From Xenorhabdus nematophila ATCC 19061 (GTDB lineage: Bacteria; Pseudomonadota; Gammaproteobacteria; Enterobacterales; Enterobacteriaceae), in contig NC_014228.1 of assembly GCF_000252955.1 (NCBI RefSeq), positions 1,874,005-1,938,004 of the forward strand: a stretch of 64,000 bases of DNA. Reading direction: 5' to 3'. The notes under the pieces are model-generated. The model searched no databases. It had not been told where the DNA came from and saw only the letters and a list, made by a program, of their open reading frames with translations. A program made the position numbers and the translations under genes. Positions 28,005-40,000 of the stretch are shown here, piece by piece (position 1 is the stretch's first letter; each line of letters starts with the position of its first letter).

Positions 28005-31000
28005 AAGATAGCATGGCTAAAAAGGGAATTATCTTTGACGCGGGATTAGTACGAATACAGCCAGAAAAGGTCAGTGACGACATATCTGTTCAGAAACTTA
28101 ATTTGTCGCCAGAAGCTGAACGCACACTGCTGCTGGAAACCTGGAATGCCACTGAAACCATCTATCCTGATCAGTCAGGTATCCATCAGTTGTTTGAACG
28201 ACAAGTAGAGAAAACCCCGACAGCGACGGCATTAATAGCAGGGGATAAGACCCTGAGTTATGCGGAACTGAATGCGCGTACTAACCAGCTGGCTCATCAA
28301 CTGATTAAACAAGGAGTTGGCCCGAATGATCATGTGGCAATCCTGTTAGAGCGATCTATTAAGTTAGTGGTGGCTCAATTGGCTATTCTCAAGGCAGGGG
28401 CGGTTTATGTCCCTATCGACCCCAATGTACCGGACGAGAGAAAACACTGGCTGATAAACGATTGTGTAACCAAATTGTTGCTCACTGATACGCAAACGGC
28501 TATTCCGACTGACTTGGATGTTTCGCTAATTCGTCTTTCTGATGAGGCAGACGTGAGCAAGGAAGAGGAAAGCTTTAATCCTGATTTACTTTGCTCCGGT
28601 ACTGCGCCAGCGTATATCATGTACACCTCCGGCTCAACTGGCACCCCAAAAGGGGTGATCGTGCCTCATCGCGCTGTGGCCCGACTCGTTATTAATAATG
28701 GCTATCTTGAAATTGAAACCAATGACCGGGTGGCTTTCGCGGCTAATCCTGCGTTCGATGCCAGCACCTTTGAAGTGTGGACTCCTTTGCTCAATGGCGG
28801 GGCATTGGTGGTGATTGACCACACCACGTTGTTGACGCCCCCGGAATTTGTACAGGCATTAGACAATTATCAAATTAATACGCTATGGTTAAGTGCCGGC
28901 CTGTTTAACCGGCTGGCGACGGAGTTGCTCCCGGTTATGCCGCAGTTGAAAAACTTAATTATCGGCGGCGATATCCTTGACCCTCATGTGATTACCCAAG
29001 TTTTACGCAATAATCCGCCTCAGCAGTTATTGAATGGCTATGGGCCGACCGAAGGCACCACCTTTACCACCACGTACCGGATTAAGGCTTTAACCGCAGG
29101 AACAACCAGTATTCCGATTGGCCGGCCCATTGCCAACACACGGGTTTACTTACTGGATGAGCAGGGCCAGCCAGTGTCATTGGGAATGATTGGCGAGATT
29201 TATGTGGGTGGCGACGGAGTGGCCTGTGGTTATCTCAATCGCCCTGAACTGACCGCTGAACGCTTTCTGGCTGATCCATTCAGTAACGTCCCGAATGCAC
29301 GGATGTATCGGACGGGTGATTTAGCCCGCTATCTGCCTGATGGTAATTTGGAGTTTCTGGGGCGCAATGATCAGCAGGTTAAAATCCGTGGTTTCCGTAT
29401 TGAACCGGGGGAAATTGAAACCCGACTGGCGGAATATCCGGCAGTGCGGGAAGCCGTGGTATTAGCGTCAGGCAAAGGGCAAGACAAGCAGTTAGTGGCT
29501 TATGTACTGGCAAAGCCGGATAACGAATTACCTGCCCACTTGCGTGAACACCTCAGTGCGCGGTTACCTGATTATATGGTGCCGGTGGCTTTTGTACGGT
29601 TGGATGAATTCCCGCTGACTGCCAATGGCAAACTGGATCGCCGGGCGTTGCCGGTACCGGGTGAAGCGGCCTTTGCCCGTCAGGTTTACGCTGCACCGCA
29701 AGGGGAGCGGGAAATTACATTGGCGGCTCTCTGGCGTGAATTACTGGGTATTGAGCAGATCAGTCGGCATGACAGCTTCTTTGCCCTGGGCGGTCATTCG
29801 TTGCTCGGCATACGCATGATTGAACAACTAGGTCATTTAGGTCTGACACTGGCTGCCCGCGACCTGTTCCAGTCTCCAATACTGGCGGAGCTGGCCCAAA
29901 CTCTGGGGCAACATCAGGTTGTGACAGTGCCGCCAAATTTCATTACCGCGACGACCACGGCACTGACACCGGCGATATTACCGTTGATTGATTTGACTCA
30001 ACCTGACATTGATCACATCGTCGGACAAGTGCCGGGTGGGGCAGCTAATATTCAGGATATCTATGCGCTGTCACCGTTGCAAGACGGTATCTTGTTTCAC
30101 CATTTGCTGGCAAAAGGAGGTGATCCTTACTTGCTGGCTTATCCAATGATCTTTGCTGACCGTGATTTGCTGGATCGCTATTTACTTGCGGTACAACAGG
30201 TCGTTGACCGTCATGATATTTTGCGTACCGCTTTTATCTGGCAGGGATTGTCTGTTCCGGCGCAAGTGGTCTGGCGTCAGGCCCCATTGTCAGTCACTGA
30301 ACTCATGTTGAACCCGGCTGACGGGTCGGTGAGTGATCAACTGGCACAACGTTTTGATCCGCGCCAATACCGTCTCGATCTCAGTCAGGCACCGTTATTA
30401 CGCTTTGTAATAGCACAGGAAACGGATGGCCGCTGGTATGTACTGCAATTGCAACATCATCTGATTGGTGACCACACCACGCTGGAAGTCATGAACCGCG
30501 AAGTTCGGGCTTATCTTAACGGACAGGAAGATGATTTACCGGCACCCGTACCTTTCCGTAATCTGGTCGCTCAGGCCCACCAGGGGGTGAGTCAGGAAGC
30601 GTACACGCGCTTCTTTACCGACATGCTGGCGGAGGTGGATGAACCGACGTTACCGTTTGGGCTGACTGAGGTACACCGAGACGGTTCGCAGGTCATACAA
30701 GCGCACCGGATGCTGCCTCCTGTGCTGAATAACCGTCTGCGTGCGCAGGCTAGACGTCTGGGCGTCAGTCTGGCAACCCTGTGTCATTTGGCTTGGGCAC
30801 AGGTACTGTCACATACCAGCGGGCAAGAGAAAGTGGTATTCGGCACGGTGCTGTTTGGACGCATGGCGGCGGGGGAAGGTGCTGACAGCGGTATGGGGCT
30901 GTTTATCAATACATTACCCCTGAGGCTGGATATCGATGGTACCTCGGTACATGATAGCGTCAGGATGGCACATGCCGGATTAGCCGGATTGCTGGATTAT

Positions 31001-34000
31001 GAACATGCCTCACTGGCATTGGCTCAGCGTTGCAGTGGTGTACAGAGCGGCACACCGCTTTTTAGTGCCCTGTTGAATTACCGGCATAATGAACAACCGA
31101 TGACACCGCATGAAATGGTGCCGGGTATTGAATTTCTTGGTGAACAGGAGAGTACTAACTACCCGTTTGTTCTGTCGGTTGAGGATGGTGTTGACACATT
31201 GGGTCTGACTGCTCAGGTGGTGGAACCGTTTGATTCAGAAAGAATATGCGGTTATATGCAGCAGGCGCTGGACAGTCTGGCCGATGCCCTTGAACTGGCA
31301 CCGGAAACACCGGTACGGGCACTCAATATTTTGCCTGCATCAGAACGCACGTTATTGCTGAAAACCTGGAGCACGGTTGAAACCCCCTATCCTGAACAAC
31401 TGTGTATCCATCAGTTAATTGAACAACAGGCGGAGAAAGCCCCGGATGCCACGGCACTGGTGTTTGAAAATCAGACACTCAGCCACGGACAATTGAATGC
31501 CAGTGCTAACCAGCTTGCCCACCAACTGATTGCCTTGGGTGTCGTGCCAGATCAACGGGTGGCGATTTGCATGGCAAGTTCACCCGCGCGGGTAATAGCG
31601 GTGTTGGCAGTGCTGAAAGCGGGTGGAGCCTATGTGCCGTTAGATCCGGCTTATCCGGGAGAACGACTGTCACATATCCTGACCGATGCAGCCCCAGATA
31701 TATTGCTGGCGGACAGTACCGGACGAGCCGCATTGTGTGAACAGGCACTTGCAAGACTGACGGTACTGGACCCAACTATCTTACCTGACCAGCCAGACAG
31801 CAATCCGCAGGTTGCTGCCTTGACCTCCCGCCATCTTGCCTACGTGATTTACACGTCTGGATCGACCGGGACCCCCAAAGGGGTGATGATTGAACATCGT
31901 GGGTTGATCAATCTTATTCAGGATAAAATTACCCGATTCGGCATTCATCCCGCCAGCCGAATGTTGCAGTTTGCTTCATTTGGCTTTGATGCCGGTGTCT
32001 GGGAAATCATGATGGCATTAGGCAGCGGAGCCTGTCTGGTTATTCCGGCCGAGACTGTCCGTCAAGACTCGCGTCGCCTTTGGCATTATCTGGAAGAACA
32101 ATCGGTGACACATGCCTGCCTGACTCCTGCTCTGTTGCGGGATGGGGCTGATTTGCCGGCAATAACGATAAAACCGACATTGATATTGGGTGGTGAGGCT
32201 CCCAGCCCTGTGCTAATACGGTCACTAAGTCGTCAGGCAACCCTGTTTAATGCCTATGGTCCGACAGAAATTACGGTCTGTGCGACCAGTTGGCGTTGCC
32301 CGTCACACTATACTGATATGCGGGTTCCCATCGGACGCCCAACAGCGAACACCCGCATTTACCTGTTGGATAACGACGGCCAGCCAGTCCCATTGGGGGC
32401 GGTGGGAGAATTGTATATTGGTGGGGACGGTGTCGCTCGTGGCTACCTCAATCGTCCGGATCTGACTGACGAACGTTTTCTGGCTGATCCATTCAGTGAT
32501 GTGCCTGATGCACGGATGTACCGGACCGGGGATTTAGTGCGCTACCTGCCAGACGGCAATCTGGTGTTTGTTGGCCGTAACGACCAGCAGATTAAAATCC
32601 GCGGTTTCCGCATTGAACCGGGTGAAATTGAAACCCGGTTGGCAGAACATCCTGTGGTGCATGAAGCACGGATAGTGGCTTTGGGTGATGGGCAAGATAA
32701 GCGTTTGGTTGCCTATATTGTAGCTGAAACGGATAGCGGATTAGCAGCCATTTTGCACACCCATTTGAGCGCTGTGTTACCTGAATATATGGTGCCGACC
32801 GCTTTTGTGCGTCTGGAGGCTTTCCCGCTGACACCAAACGGTAAATTGGATCATCAGGCATTGCCCGCGCCGGGGGAAGAGGCTTTCGCCCGCCAGATTT
32901 ATGTTGCGCCACAAGGAGAAATGGAAATCGCAATAGCGGCTATCTGGCGTGAATTACTGGGTATTGAACAGATCGGCCGGTATGATAATTTCTTTTCCTT
33001 GGGCGGACATTCTCTGTTAGCGGTACGGATGATGAACCGGATAACCGCTTTCGGTGTCGATCTGCCGTTGGCCACGTTGTTTATGTCTCCGTCACTGGTG
33101 GCATTTACCGAAAAGATCTGCGTACAACGTCATGCGAACAGTGATCAATTGCCTGAAATCAGGCCAATATCCCGTGATCGTGTTTTGCCTTTATCGTTTG
33201 GTCAACAGCGTTTGTGGTTTCTGGCGCAATTTGAGGGGATCAGTGACACCTATCATATCCCGACAGCCCTGCGCTTACGTGGACGGCTCGACCTTTCTGC
33301 CTGGCAACAGGCCCTGAATTGCCTGTTTGCCCGCCACGAAGCCCTGCGTTCGGTTTTTATCACTGTAGAGGGCCAGCCTCAGGTTGAATTGTTGCCGGCG
33401 GAATTTGCTCTGCCGATGCAAAAATACGATTTGCGTAAAGCCTCTGACGTTGATGAACAGCTTGCGCATTTGTGCGCACAGGAAGCCAAAACACCGTTTG
33501 ATCTTGCCCGTGGGCCTTTAATTCGTTGCGCACTGGTCCGACTGGCCGAAGAGGAACATCTATTCCTGCTGACTCAGCATCATATCATCTCTGATGGTTG
33601 GTCTTTAGGGATACTGGAATCAGAACTGACGGCACTTTATGTTGCTTGTCTGAATCAACAACCTGATCCGCTGCCGCCATTGACCATTCAATATCCTGAT
33701 TATGCTGCCTGGCAGCGGCAGGTATTTTCTGATGAAGGCGTGCAGGTGCAGAGTGATTACTGGCGTCGAACACTGGCAGATGCTCCGGTATTACTTGAAT
33801 TACCGCTAGACAGACCGCGACCCTCGCAGCAATCATTTGCCGGCGGTCAGGTAGCCGTACACTTTGATGCCACACTGGTACAGGATCTGAAACATTTGGG
33901 GCAACAGCACGGTACCACACTGTTTATGACGCTGTTGACTGCTTGGGCTACGTTGTTATCGCGCTTGTCTGGTCAGGATGATGTGGTGATTGGTATACCG

Positions 34001-37000
34001 AGTGCCAACCGCAACCGGCGGGAAATTGAGTCACTGCTTGGTTTCTTTGTCAACACACTGGCGTTGCGTATTGATTTATCCGGTATGCCGGATGTGGTCA
34101 CATTGCTACAGCGTGTACGGCAGACGACACTAGGGGCACAGGAACATCAGGACTTGCCTTTTGAGCAAGTGGTAGAAATTGTTCAGCCACCGCGCAGACC
34201 AGAGCATACGCCACTGTTTCAGGTGATGTTTGCCTGGCAAGAAAGTGAAACAAAAGAGTGGCAATTACCGGAACTGGCAGTAACCCCCTTTGAGCTGGGA
34301 TACGACATAGCGAAATTCGACCTGCAACTGGAATTAACGGAGAAGGCGGGCGAAATTGTCGGAGTGCTGAATTATTCTTCTGCCCTGTTCGACCATGAAA
34401 CCATCGAAAGGCAGATGGGTTATTTGCAGGCTATATTGCGGGCAATGGTGAACCAGCCTCAACAACCTGTTGCGGTTATTGATATTTTGTCGTCCACGGA
34501 ACGCACATTGTTGTTAAAAACCTGGAATGCCACTGAAACCGTGTATCCTGAATCGTTATGTATTCATCAACTTTTTGAACAGCAAGTGGAAAAAACTCCG
34601 CAGGCAACAGCCCTGATCGCAGGAGAAAAACACCTGAGCTACAGTGAACTGAATGTATGGGCAAACCGGCTGGCTCGTCAGTTAATCGGGCAAGGTGTTG
34701 GCTCCGGCGATCATATTGCGCTGTTGTTTGAGCGCTCCATCAAGCTGGTGGTGGCGCAACTGGCAGTACTTAAAGCGGGTGCAGTTTATGTCCCTCTGGA
34801 CCCTGATATGCCGGATGGGCGGAAAAACTGGCTGATCAATGACTGTGCCGCCAAATTGTTACTTACCGATATACAGACAGCAATTCCGACTGACTTGATT
34901 GTCCCGTTGTTGCGTCTTTCCGATGAAAGCGAGGCGGTAAGTGAACAAGCCAGCGGACAAAAAAATAGTACTGACCTTGATTTACCGCGTACCAGCACGG
35001 AACTGGCCTATATTATGTACACCTCTGGCTCAACCGGCACGCCGAAAGGCGTTCTGGTACCGCACCGTGCCGTGGCTCGGCTGGTCATCAATAACGGTTA
35101 TGCAGCTATTGAACCGGATGATCGGGTGGCCTTTACCGCGAATCCGGCTTTTGATGCCAGCACCTTTGACGTCTGGGCACCGTTGCTTAATGGGGGCGCG
35201 TTGGTTGTGATCGATCGTGCCATGTTATTGACGCCAGTGGAACTCGTCCGGGCCGTACAAAACCATGGTATTACAGTGATGTGGCTGACTGTCGGGTTGT
35301 TTAACCGATTGTCGACAGAGCTATCCCCGGCTCTGCCGCAGATAAAAATCCTGATTGTCGGGGGTGATGTTCTTGATCCTCAAGTTATCAGTCAGGTATT
35401 GAATACCAATCCACCACAACAACTCTTAAATGGCTATGGACCCAGTGAAGGCACCACTTTTACGACAACATACTGTATCAGGGCATTAGCACAAAGTGCG
35501 ACAAACATCCCTATTGGCCGACCCATTGCCAATACGCGGGTTTATCTGCTGGACAATCATGGTCAGCCGGTTCCGTTGGGAGCAATCGGTGAGATTTATA
35601 TTGGGGGTGACGGGGTGGCCTGTGGCTATCTGAACCGTCCTGAGTTGACCGCTGACCGTTTCCTGATTGATCCGTTCAGTGATGTTCCGGACGCGCGCCT
35701 GTACCGCACCGGTGATTTGGCCCGTTATTTGCCGGACGGTAATCTGGAATTTCTCGGCCGTAATGACCAGCAGGTCAAAATCCGGGGTTTCCGCATTGAA
35801 CTGGGGGAAATTGAAGCCCGGTTAGCAGAATATCCGGCGGTGCGTGAAGCCACCGTGCTGGTGTTAGGGGATGGGCAGGACAAACGCCTGGTGGCCTATA
35901 TCGTGGCCGATGTGAATGAAGAATTGGTCAATAACCTGCGTAGCCATCTGAGTAAGGTGTTGCCGGATTATATGGTGCCGGCGGCGTTTATGCGTCTGGA
36001 CGCCTTTCCGCTGACGCCTAACGGCAAGCTGGATCGTCGGGCGTTGCCGATACCGGACAATGAGGCGTTTGCCCGGCAGGTCTATGCGGCTCCGCAGGGG
36101 GAAACCGAAATAGCATTAGCGGCTATCTGGTGCGAATTACTGAATATTGAGCGAATTGGCCGACATGACAGTTTCTTTGCTTTGGGCGGGCATTCGCTGT
36201 TGGCGGTCAAGATGATTGAACGTTTACGGCGTATTGGTTTAGGCCTGTCAGTACAAACGCTGTTCCAGCATCCGACATTAAGTGTATTAGCCCAATCTTT
36301 GGCTCAGCATTGTGAAATGAGTGTGCCTGACAACGTTATTACCCCGGATGCGGCGGTACTAACGCCAGCCATGTTGCCGCTGATTGATCTCACTCAATCT
36401 GACATTGATTGTATTGTTGAGCAAGTGCCGGGCAGGATAGCCAATATTCAGGATATTTATGCGCTGTCACCGTTACAGGATGGTATTTTATTCCACCATT
36501 TGCTGGCCAATGAGGGCGACCCCTATCTGCTGATCACGCAACAGGCTTTTGCTGATCGACATTTACTCGACCGTTATCTGGCTGCGGTTCAACAGGTGGT
36601 TGACCGTCATGACATCTTGCGTACTGCTTTTATCTGGCAGGGATTATCTGTGCCGGCACAGGTCGTTTGCCGTCAGGCGCCTTTGTTAGTGACGGAATTG
36701 ACACTCAACCCGGCTGACGGGCTGATCAGTGACCAACTGGCCCGACGTTTCGATCCGCGTCAACATCGTATTAACCTGAATCAGGCACCATTATTACGTT
36801 TTGTTGTGGCACAAGAGAGCGATGGCCGTTGGATTGTGTTGCAATTGTTGCATCACCTGATTGGCGACCATACCACGCTGGAGGTGATGAACAACGAAGT
36901 TCAGGCTTTTCTCACCGGACGTACAGACAGCTTGCCGGCACCGGTGCCGTTCCGCCATCTCGTGGCACAGGCTCGGCAGGGTGTCAGTCAGGCAGAACAT

Positions 37001-40000
37001 ACCCGTTTCTTTACCGATATGTTGGCTGAGGTAGATGAGCCAACGTTGTCATTTGGATTGTCGGAAGTGCACTATGATGGTTCACAGGTGACTGAATCTC
37101 ACCGGATGCTGGCAGCGGAACTGAATGATCGCTTGCGTAATCAGGCGCGGCGCTTGGGTGTCAGTGTAGCGGCGCTGTGCCATCTGGCCTGGGCGCAAGT
37201 GTTATCGCGTTCCAGTGGGCAGCAGAAGGTAGTATTCGGCACCGTCTTGTTTGGACGCATGGCAGCCGGTGAAGGATCTGATAGTGGCATGGGCTTGTTT
37301 ATCAATACCTTGCCGTTGCGTTTGGATATCGATAACACCCCAGTACAGGAAAGTGTGCGTGCAGCCCATCACCGATTGGCAGGGCTGTTGGAACATGAAC
37401 ACGCGTCACTGGCGCTGGCGCAGCGTTGTAGTGGCGTAGCCAGTGGAACGCCTCTTTTTAATGCGCTGTTGAACTACCGGCATAATACGCAGCCGGTAAC
37501 ACCAAATGAAATGGTGAGCGGCATCGAATTCCTTGGCGCACAGGAACGGACTAACTATCCATTTGTGTTGTCGGTCGAGGATGGCGGTTGTGATTTGGGG
37601 CTGACGGCTCAAGTGGTACAGCCATTTGATCCGGAACGGATATGCGGCTATATGCAGCAAGCGCTGGAAAGTCTGGCAGAAGCACTTGAGCAGGCACCTG
37701 ATATGCCGGTACAGCAGTTAGAAATTCTGCCGGAAACTGAACGCACACTGTTGTTAAAAACCTGGAATGCCACTGAAACCGTATATCCTGAATCGTTATG
37801 TATTCATCAACTTTTTGAACAGCAAGTGGAAAAAACTCCGCAGGCAACAGCCCTGATCGCAGGAGAAAAACACCTGAGCTACAGTGAACTGAATGTATGG
37901 GCAAACCGGCTGGCTCGTCAGTTAATCGGGCAAGGTGTTGGCTCCGGCGATCATATTGTGCTGTTGTTTGAGCGCTCCATCAAGCTGGTGGTGGCGCAAC
38001 TGGCAGTACTTAAAGCGGGTGCAGTTTATGTCCCTCTGGACCCTGATATGCCGGATGGGCGGAAAAACTGGCTGATCAATGACTGTGCCGCCAAATTGTT
38101 ACTGACCGATACACAGACAGCAATTCCGACTGACTTGATTGTCCCGTTGTTGCGTCTTTCCGATGAAAGCAAGGCGGTGAGTGAACAAGCCAGCGGACAA
38201 AAAAATAGTACTGACCTTGATTTACCGCGTGCCAGCACGGAACTGGCCTATATTATGTACACCTCTGGCTCAACCGGCACGCCGAAAGGCGTTCTGGTGC
38301 CGCACCGTGCCGTGGCTCGGTTGGTCATCAATAACGGTTACGTAGCCATCGAACCAGATGATCGGGTGGCCTTTACCGCGAATCCGGCTTTTGATGCCAG
38401 CACCTTTGACGTCTGGGCACCGTTGCTTAATGGGGGCGCGTTGGTTGTGATCGATCGTGCCATGTTATTGACGCCGGTGGAACTCGTCCGGGTCGTACAA
38501 AACCATGGCATTACAGTGATGTGGCTGACTGTCGGGTTGTTTAACCGGTTGTTCACGGAGCTATCTCCGGCTCTGCCGCAGATAAAAACCCTGATTGTCG
38601 GGGGTGATGTTCTTGATCCTCATGTTATCAGTCAGGTATTGAATACCAGCCCACCACAACAACTCTTAAATGGCTATGGACCCAGTGAAGGCACCACTTT
38701 TACGACAACATACTGCATCAAGGCATTAGAACAGGGTGCGACAAACATCCCTATTGGCCGACCCATTGCCAATACGCGGGTTTATCTGCTGGACAGTCAT
38801 GGTCAGCCGGTTCCGTTGGGAGCAATCGGTGAGATTTATATTGGGGGTGACGGGGTGGCCTGTGGCTATCTGAACCGTCCTGAATTAACCTCTGACCGTT
38901 TCCTGATTGATCCGTTCAGTGATATTTCGGGCGCACGCCTGTACCGCACCGGAGATTTGGCCCGTTATTTGCCGGACGGCAATCTGGAATTTCTCGGCCG
39001 TAATGACCAGCAGGTAAAAATCCGGGGTTTCCGTATTGAACTGGGGGAAATTGAAGCCCGGTTAGCAGAACATCCGGCGGTGCGTGAAGCCACCGTGCTG
39101 GTGTTAGGGGATGGGCAGGACAAACGCCTGGTGGCCTATATCGTGGCCGATGTGAATGAAGAATTGGTCAATAACCTGCGTAGCCATCTGAGTAAGGTGT
39201 TGCCGGATTATATGGTGCCGGCGGCGTTTATGCGTCTGGACGCCTTTCCGCTGACGCCTAACGGCAAGCTGGATCGTCGGGCGTTGCCGATACCGGACAA
39301 TGAGGCGTTTGCCCGGCAGGTCTATGCGGCTCCGCAGGGGGAAACCGAAATGGCATTGGCGGCGATTTGGTGTGAATTACTGGGCGTTGAGCGGATTAGC
39401 CGGCAAGACAACTTCTTTACCTTGGGCGGACACTCTCTGCTTGCCATGCGGATGATCAGTCTGGCCGCAGAGAGAGGGTTGATTTGTTCATTGAATAATC
39501 TGTTCCAATTCCCGGTGCTGGCGAAACTAGCGGCAGAGATCACACTAGATCCGCTATCTCAATCACAAAGCAGCGCCGTACCGGTACGACCCGATGGCAC
39601 CGAACCGCCACTATTCTTTATACCTAGCGGCATGGAGGACTATTCCTATGTTTTCGGGCTGGCTCAGCATATTCAGGCGGATTACCCGATTTATGCGCTA
39701 CCTTGGCCATTCATCAATGAAGCACTGCCGACCATTGAAGCCCTGGCAGTCAAAATGATTACCTTTATGAAAGCGGTGCGACCGGAAGGACCGTACCGGA
39801 TATACGGCTATTCTTCTGGCGGTGTATTGGCTTATGCCATTGCTCAGCAACTCTTGAATGCTGGAGAGACAGTTGACTTTTTAGGCCTGATTGATACACC
39901 GGCTCCTCACCATCTCAAGGCACTGGTCATTCAACCTAAACTTCATTTTCTGGCTGATTTGGCAAGGCGGGCAATAGATGAACATCCTCAGGAAATTGCG

